Assembly (NCBI GenBank): GCA_019916065.1
Contig: CM034239.1
Location: 41,804,663 to 41,868,662, forward strand
Origin: Vitellaria paradoxa
Taxonomy: Eukaryota; Streptophyta; Magnoliopsida; Ericales; Sapotaceae
Direction of reading: 5' to 3'
Length of the DNA stretch: 64,000 nt
In this document: positions 45,677 to 57,538 of the stretch, in pieces
Position numbering within the stretch: the first letter of the stretch is position 1
Layout: each line of letters opens with the position of its first letter
Program-made: the position numbers and the translations under genes
Notes under the pieces: generated by a model
What the model saw: the letters and a program-made list of their open reading frames with translations, nothing else
What the model was told of the DNA's origin: nothing
The model's database searches: none

Positions 45677-48600
45677 AGTCCAATGATTTGTAGGAACAGG
45701 GAATGCTTAAACAGGTTCAATATTCAAAGTTGTAGATACTAGATTTCATAATTAGCTTAACATGTGGATCAAAATTTTATTTTCGTATGTTGTTATGAAC
45801 ATTTATAAGTTTTCGGAAATGCAGAAAAATGTTACATGACTAAATAACTGAAAATGACTAGGGTCTACACATATTTTTAATCAAGTTTCATAGTTACCAG
45901 ATTTGAATCGGACATCAAACTAGTGAAGCGAACATTCACTGTTGAACTAGTGACTCACATTTGTCATATAAAAAATTATTAAAATAATATATCTATTTGA
46001 AAGGTAAATGCCATTTATTCAGGAAAGGAGGTTATGACTCAAACCCATGAAATTTTAGTCTTGGTGGGAGGTGCATTTTCCAATTGAGGTAGCCCCTGTT
46101 TAGTGTGCATTGAACATCGCCTTGCCACTATTCCAATTTTCTTGTTATTTTTAACTTTTGTCACATAATGTATATAGAACAAACTAGTTGGACAAACTTG
46201 TCACATAATATATATATATATATATATAACAAACTAGCTCGAAAAATAGATAAAATATAAACTTAACAAGAAAGCTATAATAGTGGCAAGGCAATGTTCA
46301 ACCCACACTGGGCACATATTTCCAAGTCTTAAATTGGAGAAATAAGGAATCCAGTGAACATTGAAGTAGCCAAACATGGACAAAATTCGGTTATTATTAA
46401 ATGAAACAAAAATGTGAACGCTGACATTTGTCAAGCAGACCACATGGATTGGCCAGGGTCTTTTCTCGATTGAACAGTTCAACCAGCTCGGATGGACCAA
46501 GAAAAATAAGATGAACCAAGAAAAAAAGTTGACCACATAACATAAGCTCCTTATCAAAATAGCCATCAAACTACAACAACTAGTCCTACATTTTCTTGGA
46601 TACATATGTTTACAATGTAATGCTTGCTAGACAATTCAAGCAACACCTCAATAATTTCACCAAGGCAAACTTTTTTTTGTGAAGAAACTCGTTCATTGTT
46701 TCCTAAAATGCCTATTGTTTTCCATTTTTATTTACAAATTCATTCTTCATAAGCCTTTTTAATGAATTTTTCCCTTTCTTGTTTCTGATAAATAGATTCT
46801 AATATAATTTTGATGCACAAAAAACAACAATACATTTGTAAGTGTGTTGATTTTAACTTTATGTAGCAGAAGAAAAGATGTCAATATTTTCTTTGTCTCA
46901 ATGTTTATAAATAAAAGGAAAGCAATTTTAAAGTAAAATTAACTATAAAAAATAAAAAGAATCAACTTACTGTCATATAAAATGCACCTCCACCATAGTT
47001 TGATGGACCTGAACCTTTCCCTCTACCTGATTGGTCCTGACATTAATTGCAATGCAGTTCATAAAAATGCAAGTGTTATAAAAATCAAGTATTCCCTACC
47101 TAGTTGAAATAGGATAAACAAACCTGGCACATCAAAACCATATGTAAACTTTAAACAATTGATAGACAAAATATTTAGCTCTATAAAGTCAACGAAAGAC
47201 ACACATTTGTGGATTCAGTCTTCCTCTTACGACTAAACAAAGTCCAAAATTCCAAATTGATAATCAAATGTAAACCAAAATTAATACAAGTCTTAATTAT
47301 CAGTAATGTTGCTGTCAAATAAACGAAAAAAGTTAACTCATGAATAATAATATGATACAACTATTAAGGCATTCGATTAAGAAATTCCTTATTATACTAA
47401 TTCAAACATGTGAATTCGGTCGTCCTTTTATGACTAAACAAAGTCCAAAATTTCAAATTGATAATCAAAGATAAACCAAAATTAAAATAAGTCTTAATCA
47501 CTGGCAAAATTGCTGTCAAATTAATGAAAAACAACTATATCATGAATAATAATGGGATACAACTATTGAGGCATTCGATTTAACAATTCCTTGATATATT
47601 TATTCAAAATATGATCACAATGTTAGAACTTCTTACCTCATTGTATCAATTTAGAGATAAAGAGAAAAAAAAAATCTTTATTATCCAATACTCTCTCCCT
47701 TGATCTCAAAAAATATTGACAAGTCCACTCTCCGCCTTTTTAAACCCTTTTAACCATCAATCTCTACTCTCTTTCACACCAAGTTAGTTAATCGTGCACT
47801 TAAATTTCTACATTAAATTTCTACATAATCATAGTTGTTAAAATCCCGATCCAAATCATGTTAAAATCCCGATCCAGATCATATTAAAATCCTATAAATA
47901 TTCCTTTGGAGGTAGGATCTTAAGATTTTGGTTTGGGATCATGGAACCCTGACCTAGATCCCTGTTCTATCAGATCCAAACCATATACTTTCTCTTACTT
48001 AAAATGTTGATTCTTTATTATTTTATATTTGTATTATATGTACATTCTTTATACCATGTCTAAGTCAATTAAAAATAAGTCAAATTAAATATGCTAAAAA
48101 AAATTAAAACAAATGATATTTATACATTATAACTGTCAAAATACAAACATTTGAAGAAAACCAGACACCCATAACTAGGAGCCTAAACCTCCATATATGA
48201 CAGTAAAAATCCAATACAAAATAGGAATAACGACTCTATACTAAGTAAGAATGGAAATTAAATCCTATACTAAATAAGACATAAATCAAACCGTATTCTA
48301 AATAGGAAAAGAAATTAGAATAAATCTTAAATATTTACACTAATAATGCTTATTGTTTCTAATAGCAAACATTTCACACTAGATAGTTCAAAGAATATAA
48401 ATGCAATTCAAATATTTTTATCTCTAACTTGATCCATAATAGTTTCTAAGATAAACCCTAGCACGCACACACACTCACTCTCTCTCGCTCTCCCCCCCTC
48501 TCTCTCTCCTTGTATAGTAAATTATTACATTTTTCTCATTTTATTTCTCTAATAATCAAATAGCTTAATTTTCTTATTTATATTATGGTCTTCATTTCTT

Positions 48601-50404
48601 CTTTCTTATCATTTTTTTAACAATTAATTATTAAACTACAAAACTACCATTCAACATCTTTTTTTGTTCCTTTTTTCCATAACCTTTTACCCCATTTTTT
48701 TTAACCACTAATACGTTAGAGTGTTTTATTGCTAAAGTCATCTTTCTATTCTTTTTTAATAAAATGTTAAAATTTTTATTTTTAAACTTCTTGCCATATA
48801 AGTTTATAATTTGTGAAACTTTTACTTTTTGTATCATCTAGTAAATTATATTCATATAAAATTCTTCTGCATGTTTTTCCAATTTCAGTCGGCTCTTAAA
48901 ATCCTTGATCCAATGATGTAATCCCTCCAGTGATCCAATGTAGGATCCTGATTTTGACAACCTTCCACATAATGTGGAACATTTAAATCTAAACTATCTA
49001 AAAATTCCCATTGTACTACCAAATGGTAAGAAGAATATAAAATATGTTCACATTAAAATGGCAGCTTCCTGGAAGTTACCAAAAAATAAATAAATAAAAT
49101 GGTGGTTTTCTGGAAGAAGCACCTCAATGCAGCTTCAAGAAAGAGTGAACACCAAGAAACTCTTTTTTGATGGCATAAGTATATCTCTATACATCATTTC
49201 TCAAGCAAAAAATCTACCCACAATATTATATAACATACATAATAACAATCGTAACACAAAACATTTCAACATGCTCCTCGTGCAACAAATTATGAAAATA
49301 ACTACTACTAATCAAAATGCCAAAGCCTTCATGTAAAGATGAACAAAATCCATGTTTTGAAGGAAAACTACTGACAACCAAAAGAACTCCTAAACAAACA
49401 ACCCATGATGGGATGGAGCTTCCCTACCTCCAAAAAAGTACATATCCTTGTTGTAGCAGTTTTTTTTATCTTTTTTCTTTTTATTTTTATTTATTTATTT
49501 ATTTTTTTTTTTTTGAAGCAGCATTACAGAAGTTATTAACCAGAAACAAATTACATTTCTCCACATTAAAAACACAACCCCTAAACAGTTACAAAAAATT
49601 TTTACTCAACTCTCTATAGCTGCTAGAAAATAAGGAAAAGCAACAAAAAAAAAAAAATATGCTATGTTTTCTCTGAAGTCCAAGAAAAGGAAAAATAAAA
49701 CTCAGTTGAATCACAAAAAATAATTCTACTATTATTTTTAGTAGATATTTTATATTTCTCATACAGTGGATCAAAAACTTCAAAATCCGAATGCCATAAT
49801 TTTTTATTTTTCCTTCTTCTGCCCAATCACAGAATATAAAAATTCTACTGATTTTTTGGTGGAGATTTTGTCTTTTCCAATTCCTAGATTAACAAGTGCC
49901 AAACCTTTTGCCTTTTGTTTCTTTTCCTACAGTTTCTCAGCAGCCAAACGGTTCACTACAGATTAATAATAAAGATGATAGTTGACAATCCCTAGATGAG
50001 AAGAACCCATAAAACGGGGAATCCATCAAATCAACCACAAAAACAACTTAAATTCACCACCTAATCACATATGATTTACAGATCTGGCAATTAAGACAAT
50101 AAATCATCAAAATCAACCACAAATCAGATCAATCACAATGCATTTTGCCAAATCTTCAAAATGTCCATGCACCAAGAACTTCCTACAACAAATTGATCTA
50201 AGCCACAAGACTATGCACTACAAGACTGCAACCCATCAAATCACGCGTTCAAACATTGTAGCTTCCTTTTCCAAACGAGCCATTTGATTCTATTTAATCC
50301 GTACACACACTTATACACACACACGTACATACGTATATTTTTCAACTTACAGCAAATGGGTTCACTTCTTCGTCAAAAGGATTAGAATCGTAACGGCCGG
50401 CCAT
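39258..50404 (-). CDS. SCAMP: secretory carrier-associated membrane protein (SCAMP), 13 exons, 307 aa
   Basis: Exons in transcript order: 50404-50351, 47036-46971, 44613-44503, 44390-44328, 43849-43816, 43723-43601, 42815-42753, 42676-42583, 40787-40742, 40642-40575, 39860-39812, 39654-39589, 39344-39258. All introns are GT..AG and all phases join, giving 924 nt with TGA. SCAMPs are four-pass membrane proteins of the trans-Golgi network, plasma membrane and cell plate. The N-terminus has two NPF endocytic motifs (residues 8-10 and 16-18). A charged coiled coil (about 78-109, [19 protein letters not shown]) follows, then the conserved [18 protein letters not shown] block. Four hydrophobic segments lie near 143-168, 174-194, 209-235 and 255-278. 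The signature loop [11 protein letters not shown] (about 193-203) follows the second. The basic tail has [14 protein letters not shown]. Complete; the paralogue number cannot be assigned. Confidence 0.95.
41396..41437. repeat. (TG)n(GA)n microsatellite in SCAMP intron 8
   Basis: TG repeats run directly into GA repeats. They are wholly intronic. Confidence 0.9.
41806..41963. mobile_element. Tourist-like MITE, family C, in SCAMP intron 8
   Basis: A 158-bp element flanked by TTA (41803-41805 and 41964-41966). The ends GGGGCTGTTTGGTTGGCCAA and, on the other strand, GAGGCTGTTGGGCCAAC are inverted repeats. The interior TAGGTGTTAAAATTTAATT is the reverse complement of that in the copy at 19148-19302. 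This is the best-preserved member of its family in the window. Confidence 0.85.
45620..45678. repeat. (TA)n(GA)n microsatellite in SCAMP intron 2
   Basis: About 17 TA units (45620-45654) continue into about 12 GA units (45655-45678). The preceding 45.1-45.56 kb is a C/A-rich, G-poor intronic stretch with many CCACCA-like words and no reading frame. Confidence 0.9.
46095..46313. repeat. foldback (inverted repeat) in SCAMP intron 2
   Basis: Arms of about 50 bp (46095-46147 and 46264-46313) are inverted copies of each other, with a perfect 14-bp core GCCTTGCCACTATT (46119-46132) against its complement at 46279-46292. The loop holds a (TA)n tract and two copies of GTCACATAAT. It probably derives from a small foldback transposon and would form a hairpin in the pre-mRNA. 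Confidence 0.75.
47207..47606. repeat. ~200-bp tandem duplication in SCAMP intron 1
   Basis: Two units of about 201 bp share GACTAAACAAAGTCCAAAAT (47231 and 47432), CAAATTGATAATCAAA, GAATAATAATATGATACAAC-like and AGGCATTCGATT blocks in the same order. The copies are moderately diverged and are non-coding. Confidence 0.85.
47830..48966. mobile_element. candidate TIR element in SCAMP intron 1
   Basis: The left end ATAGTTGTTAAAATCCCGATCC and the right end, read on the other strand as AGGTTGTCAAAATCAGGATCC, form imperfect inverted repeats. ACATAAT occurs directly outside both (47823-47829 and 48967-48973). Sub-terminal GATCCAAATCATGTTAAAAT units are duplicated on the left. The 1.1-kb interior is AT-rich with no transposase. 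The superfamily is not determined. Confidence 0.55.
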
Positions 50405-51248
50405 GAATCAGAATCAGAAACACCAAGAGAGTACAAAACTAGAGATCTGAAGGGTTGACAAATGATTAATAGGCAAGGTTTGAGAAATTTTTAGGGGTTT
50501 CTTGCTTTGGGTTGGATTGGGGTGGAGGGAAGAGAACGTGTCGGTTAGTCTGCTCTCTGTATGGCTTTTGTTTTCTTTAAATTCATTTTCTGTATTTTTG
50601 CGTATGTCTGTCGAGAAAACATAGTACGACCATACAAGAAACGAAATTATTCCCGTGAAAGAAGGATTGGAAACAAGGAAAGTTAAATAATTTTTGCGTG
50701 ATTAGAGTAATAAGAAATGAAATAAAATAATATAAAGTGAGATAAGTTATAAATTCGTAATTTATATAGTAAAATAAAAAATGAATAATTTTTTAAATTT
50801 TTTAATATTTTTTATAAAAAAAATTGTCAAAATTTTGTTTGTTAAATGTTTAGCGTATTTTTTAGAAGTTAAAAAATTTTTAAAATCTATAAAAGTTAAA
50901 AAAAAATTTGGTGTGAATAAAATTAGAAGAAATAGAGAAAGTTAGAAATTTTTTACCAAATTTAATACTCCAAATTGGTACATAGTTTGGGATAAATTAC
51001 ACTTAAACTATATTTGGAACATGGATTTATAAAAGAAAAAGAAATAATAGAAATGTAAAATAAAGTGAAAAAGTCAAATTTATTTCTTTTTTATAGAATT
51101 AAAAAAATAAGATTGAAATGAATAGATAATTAGTAACAAAATATAATTTTCACTTGGTTTGGTATATAAAAATTACACAATTTATTATTTTTATTTTTCC
51201 TTTATTTTTTTTCCATAAATTCATATTCCAAACATAACATTAGTATCT

Positions 51249-51596
51249 TTAGAGTTTACATTAAATTGCATTTTAGACCCTGTATTTTCAATTATAACAG
51301 TCAACCTCTATACGTATGTTCAAGTTTTACTTTAATCCTTCCGTTTATTAATAAAAAATGTTATTTATATGATTGACATGTTGATATTTTTTTATCACAA
51401 TTTCTTAGCGAATTTTGTCCTTCTGTTGACTAGAAATTATGACTACAAAATATTATTTGTCAACCATATATATAATATTTTTTATTAATAAAATAGACAA
51501 AATGACTAAAATGAAACTAAAACATAACTACGGAATTATTTGTTATACTTGGAACTATAAAAACTAAATTGGAACGAAGTCTAAACTATAGAAGTG
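51249..51596. mobile_element. foldback MITE
   Basis: The left arm (TTTACATTAAATTGCATTTT .. TTATTAATAAAAAATGTTAT) and the right arm (the inverse, ending AATTGGAACGAAGTCTAAAC) pair along about 130 bp with mismatches. The element is therefore almost entirely a long inverted repeat. Confidence 0.6.
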
Positions 51597-52694
51597 GTTT
51601 CTGAAATTTATCATATAATTTGTATTTAATACATTAAATCGGTTGAAATTTGATTAAATGACCCGGTACATAGAGACGCTATTGGCAAATCATAAAAAAG
51701 TAAATTTACAAGAGTAAATTATACTTATGTACTTAAACATTTGACAAATTATATGAATTATCTTTAATATTTTGAAATTTCACACATATGCATTTTTTTA
51801 AATATTTATTGTAAACTATTTTATTTATACTACTATTAATGTTAAATCAAAAAAATATGATTAACGTGATAAAATTGTGTGAGATGCCCCTCTTATCCTT
51901 TTAGGGTATATAGAATATCCAAAATGTTATTAAAATCTTTAAATATTAAAAAATATATATAAATAAAGAACATTCATGTTATAAGATCATATTTCAGTTT
52001 CTTCTCCTAAATTGAAGCAAATGTTTAGAAATAGAAAATTGAAATATAGTAAAAATATTTTGAATTATTCCCCCCAAACATTTTTTTTTTTAACTTTTGA
52101 ATATCTCAATGGATTTCTAAACATTACATAAAGTCTAAAAATAAAGAGTATTTGGTATGATTTTTTCATATTGCCCATACTACTTTCAATTTAACATTAA
52201 TAATCAGATCAACAAAAAGATTTGTCTATGACAAATATTTTCAATATAAAGAGTGTGAATATAAATTTTAAATGTTGAGATTAATTACTTGTAATTAGCT
52301 GAATATTAGTGAAGGTAAATGTAATTTATCCAAACATGTATCATACAACAAAAATTACAATTTTTTAAATAACAAAATGTTTGTATTTTCTATGCTAACT
52401 TTTTGTTTCAAAAAATTATACTAGGAAAAAAATGAAAGGAAAAAAAAAACAAACAAACAAACAGACAAACAATAGATAAAAGAAAAATCAAATTATATAA
52501 TTTGTATGTTCCCTATAATTTGAAATGCTTAAGTTACTTAATCCTACCCTCTTCTTGAATTATTTAATTCAAATTTTTTTTTGAACTGAATTTAATTCAA
52601 TTTATACATCATAAAAATTCTCTCAAGTTGCTTATCTTTATTGTCATTTCCACAAATAAAAACGTAATAAATAATAACAATAAATTATTAAAAA

Positions 52695-53208
52695 AAGGTA
52701 AATTATACTTATATTTCTTCGATATTTAAGCAATTATACTCATCACCTTTCAATTTTAAAAAATTATACTTATTTTTTTATTTTAAAATATTATTAATAT
52801 CGACCCCTTTTGTTAAATTAACTGTTAAAACTAAAGAGAAAATGTGAAACTAATAAAAAATTTAGGTGTTTTTCGAGTTTTATTCATCACTCTCTCACAC
52901 ATTCATCAATTTTATTTATAAAATCTCTAAAAACAAGTAAAAATAAAAATTTTTTTGGAAATTTTTGTAAAGAAAGCTAACAAAAATGTGAGAGAAAGAG
53001 TAAGGTAAAATAAAAAAATAAAAAAAAAAACCTAAAACTTGATTACATTGATATTTTTCTGTTAAGTTTAATTTAACGATTTATTTAACAAAAGAGGATG
53101 AATGTTAACAATAATTCAAAATAAGAGAGATAAATATAATTTTTAAATGTTAAGATACGGTAAATATAATCGCCTAAATGTTGAGAAAAAATAAATGTAA
53201 TTTACCTT
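52695..53208. mobile_element. foldback MITE with ~130-bp inverted repeats
   Basis: The termini AAGGTAAATTA (52695-52705) and TAATTTACCTT (53198-53208) are perfect inverted repeats. The arms stay similar inward to the CCCTTTTGTTAAATTAA / TTAATTTAACG...AACAAAAGAGG region. No coding sequence is present. A related half-copy occurs near 51702-51850. Confidence 0.7.
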
Positions 53209-54364
53209 AGGATATATGATCTTATCTCATGAAATAAAACCACAACATTGGCCCATTAATTATTTCATTTTACACAAAAAAACAACTTTTATGTATGCAC
53301 ATTTTGAGTAAAAAATTGTGTAAGTTAATGCGGAATTAATTTCAATCTTTTCCTATCAAACTTTGTAATTTGTGGTTTATAAGTTTTCTCAAAAGTGCAA
53401 TTTGATTCATTACAATGAGTAATTAGTATTAATACTTCCCTCAATTTGAGTGATCAATTATTTTTCTATAAATTATCAATGGTAAAAAGTAAAATAAAAT
53501 TAACATATCTGTTAGAATATTTAGAATATTATCCAACTATTGTTAAAATATTAGCTGTTATCCACTTGTTACTTAACCAAATTAGAACAAAAAAGAAATA
53601 CTAGGAGCCATATGGTATTTTTCTAACTAAAACCAAGCTAAGCTTTAAATGGAAACACAACACCAGATATGAAGAGAGAATTCATTCTATTCAATTACCC
53701 AAAAAAAAAAAATTCATTCTACTCTGACCTCTTTATTTCTTTCCCAATTTAGTATCGAAGTATTGATTCTAAGAATATAACAGTAATAAAAAAAATGGCA
53801 AAAATCCTAATCGCCTACTGTTAACCTTCGGCAATGCCCTTTACCACCGCCGACGTTACCTTCCTGTACCATCATCAGCACCAACCACAATCTTATAATC
53901 TCAACTGTCGCGTTTGGAATTACAAAAGTTAAGATAAATGTAATTTAAGTTTTTTTTTCTTTTATATTTAACGTGTAAATCTAAATCACAAAAAATAGAG
54001 ATAAATGGTTCTGTTCGAACAAATGAAAGTCTGTTCGAACAGATTCAGATAAATACTTTTTGACTTTTCTATTAGAAAATTTTGAAATTTGTAGAAATAT
54101 TATTGGGATCTGCAGAAATTTTATTAAAATTTGTAGAATTTTGTTGAAATTTATAGAAATTCACGTAATTCGATATAAAAGAAGTTTGTAGAGAATTATA
54201 GAGATTTTAAGAATTTTTAAATGTTTTTCCAAACTCCAAACACGCTCTAAGGCTCCTTACCAATTCGGATGCGCCATCACACGCAAATCGCTGCCTAAAC
54301 TCTCAAATGCCCAAGGGTCCATTTGATATCTATATTTTGGGCCCTTTTTTTACGAAAAATTGTG

Positions 54365-56628
54365 TTTAAGTCATACTTTGTAATCTTTTAAGGTTATTAG
54401 TCACAGCAAAAAAAAATATTACTTTTAAGTCGCATTAATATAGAAAGTTTTGTATTTAAGTCACACTTTTGAATGGGTCCCACGAGTTTGTTTTAAATAT
54501 AATTTTTAATATACCAAGAATACCCTTTATTTCCATAATTAAGTTAGACGAGAGTTGCCGGAAATCTGCTAACCGAAATCACGTTTCTTCCGTTTTTGTT
54601 TTCCTTCCTTATAAATCGCGTGAAGATATATGGTATATCATTAATTTGAACGAGCACCAATTGATATTAACGTCGGTCGAAGAAGAAATATATACAAATC
54701 TGTGTATCGATACTGTTTCGTATAAATGTATGATGTTGTAAAAACAGTACCGAATAAAATGCTTGCTCATATAAACATAGTACCACGTGGATAAGAATAT
54801 CACATGCATGCGGTACTGTTTTGTATAAGATGTATACTCTTACAAAAATATTATCGAATGTGTCTAGTATGCAAACAACACCATAAAACACAAAAAGAAG
54901 TCACATGTCCAACGTATGACTAACGATACCGCATGGCCGAGAGTACCACATGCGTGCGGTACTGTTTTGTATAAGATGCATGTTATTGCAAAAACAGTAC
55001 CGAATGTGTCTAGTATGCAAATAGTACCATAAAACATAAAAAGAAGTCACATATCCAACGTATGGCTGACAGTACCACATGGCCGAGAGTACCATATGCG
55101 TGTGGTACTGTTTTGTATATGATACATGCTCTTGCAAAAATAGTACCGAATGTGTCTAGTATGCAAACAGCACCATAAAACACAAAAAGAAGTCACATAT
55201 CCAACATATGGCTGACAGTACATGGCCGAGAGTACCACATGCATGTAGTATTGTTTTGTATAACATGCATGTTATTGCAAAAATAGTATCGAATGTGTCT
55301 AGTATGCAAACAGCACTATAAAACATAAAAAGAAGTCACATATCCAACGTATGGCTGACAATACCACATGGTCGAGAGTACCACATGAGTGCGGTAATGT
55401 TTTGTATAAGATGCATACTCTTGCAAAAATAGTACCGAATGTATCTAGTATGCAAACAGCACCATAAAACACAAAAAGAAGTTACATATCCAACGTATGA
55501 CTGACAGTACCACATGGCTGAGAGTACCACATGCGTGCGGTACTGTTTTATATAAGATGCATGCTCTTGCAAAAACAGTACCGAATGTGTCTAGTATGCA
55601 AACAGCACCATAAAATACAAAAAGAAGTCACATATCCAACGTATGGTTGAAAGTATCACATGGCCGAGAGTACCACATGCGTGCGGTACTGTTTTGTATA
55701 AGATGCATGATCTTGCAAAAACAGTACTGAATGTATCTAGTATACAAACAGCACCATAAAACATAAAAAGAAATCACATATCCAACGTATGGCTGACAGT
55801 ACCACATGGCCGAGAATACCACATGCCTGCGGTACTGTTTTGTATAAGATACATACTCTTGCAAAAACAGTACCGAATGTGTCTAGTATGCAAATAGCAC
55901 CATAAAATACAAAAAGAAGTCACATATCCAACGTATGGCTGACAGTATCACATGGCCGAGAGTACCACATGCGTGCGGTACTGTTTTGTATAAGATGCAT
56001 GATCTTGCAAAAACAATACCGAATGTGTCTAGTATACAAATAGCACCATAAAACACAAAAAGAAGTCACATATCCAACGTATGGCTGACAGTACCACATA
56101 GCCGAGAGTACCACATGCCTGCAGTACTATTTTGTATAAGATGCATGCTCTTACAAAAATAGTACTGAATGTGTCTAATATGCAAATAGCACCATGAAAC
56201 ACAAAAAAAAAGTCACATATCTAATATATAGCTGACAGTACCACATGGATAAGAGTACCACATGCATTCTAATATGCAAAAAGCACCATTAATGATTGGT
56301 TTGTGTTATGTATCGATTAATGATTTTTATGACAGTATAAAAACAGTACCGATAAAAATAATACTAGTACTATTTCTAATGGTATTGTTTCATATAAATG
56401 TATGCTCTTGTAAAAATAATGCCGAATATACATTTAAATCTGTTTTGATTATGTTTCAAAAATCGGTTTTGAATCCATTTGTGACGAAGATAGAAAGTCG
56501 CGGAAGTTACGAGCATTCGGATAAAACTGACAGTTTCAAAATGCATTGAAAACGTGTGATGTCCTTTTTTTGTCTTTTTGTTGCAAGTGTGACTTATTCA
56601 CAAACAAATTTTTTTGGTATGACTTAAA
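54365..56628. mobile_element. candidate non-autonomous TIR element carrying a satellite
   Basis: The outer motif TTTAAGTCATAC (54365-54376) has a perfect inverse at 56617-56628. An inner motif TAAGTCACACTT (54457-54468) has a perfect inverse at 56585-56596. A third related copy (TTTTAAGTCGCA, about 54423) lies between the left ones. Everything between these inverted ends is either a 146-bp tandem array or unique AT-rich sequence. No transposase and no clear target duplication are seen, so the class is open. Confidence 0.5.
54770..56290. repeat. 146-bp tandem satellite, about 10 copies
   Basis: Unit starts (TCACATRTCCAACG) fall at 54901, 55047, 55193, 55336, 55482, 55628, 55774, 55920, 56066 and 56213, so the period is 146 bp (one 143, one 147). 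Degraded half-units precede (about 54715 and 54770) and follow (about 56380) the array. Each monomer has CGGTACTGTTTT, a 22-nt loop and AAAACAGTACCG, a potential 12-bp stem (55538-55549 with 55572-55583). Open frames of about 78 codons on the - strand merely restate the repeat: 146 is not a multiple of 3 and they cover one and a half monomers each. Confidence 0.95.
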
Positions 56629-57132
56629 TCCTTATAAGTCCATAAAGAGTAACCGGCCTTCAAAAACCCCCTTTTTATTTCATATTTTGGAGAAAAAAAT
56701 AGTTCAGAGTCACTCATTTTTTTGAAATCTGTTTTACTGAACAAAAAATAAATTTATACATAAAATATAAAATGGTCAAAAATCATTTTAAGACTTTTTA
56801 ACCCAAAACATCAAAAACAAAAAATGATAAACCAAATATGTTTTTAATACTATTAAACATGAATCTCAAAATAAAAAATAAAAAACGAAAAAAAAAATTG
56901 AAAAATAAAAAATAGAATTACAAATCAAATACGGTTATCAGAGTCTCTCGTAACAAAGTAAATTGTTAATCAATCTCACTTAAGAGTGTTTTTATAGTAA
57001 TAAAAAGTCAGTATAAATTAATAAAAATTATAATCTCACAATTTATGCAGTAAGTAAAAAATTCAAAAATTTTTTTGTAAAATATTATCCTTCGAATGTA
57101 GTTTCGATGCTCGTTTATGATATATTCATCAT

Positions 57133-57282
57133 GATTAAGTTACCGTCGTTGTTCGTAAGCTATTATTTGTCCTGATTTGTGATGCCCTATCGGTCTATTT
57201 TTGTTTGATTAAGTTACCATACGTTGTTCGTAAGTTATTGTTTGTCTTGATTTGTGATGCCCTATTGGTCTATCGTTGTTTG
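57133..57282. repeat. 74-76-bp tandem duplication
   Basis: Two units beginning GATTAAGTTACC (57133 and 57207), sharing GTTGTTCGTAAG and GATTTGTGATGCCCTAT. They are non-coding. Confidence 0.85.
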
Positions 57283-57538
57283 AAGGCCGTTGTTTTAACT
57301 TATTATGAGATGCTTCCCCTTTGTTTTGGTTTTGTTCTCATCTCTGTTTTGTTAATTCTCGTTTTCCCGACAGATAAAAAGACTCGTTGGAACGATACCG
57401 TGTCATGGTGCAACTAGTGAAAAGCTAGAAATTGTACCAACAGAAAAGCCTACTTAACCCATTCAAAAAGAAATCACACATTGCACCCATCAACAGTGCA
57501 GCATCTCTGCGGACCTGATGTAAATTCTCATTATATCA

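Noticed and set aside
54469..56549. Repeated ~78-codon frames on the - strand and flanking frames in the satellite
   Set aside because: They recur because the DNA is repeated; the 146-bp period breaks the frame, and the peptides have no recognisable motif.
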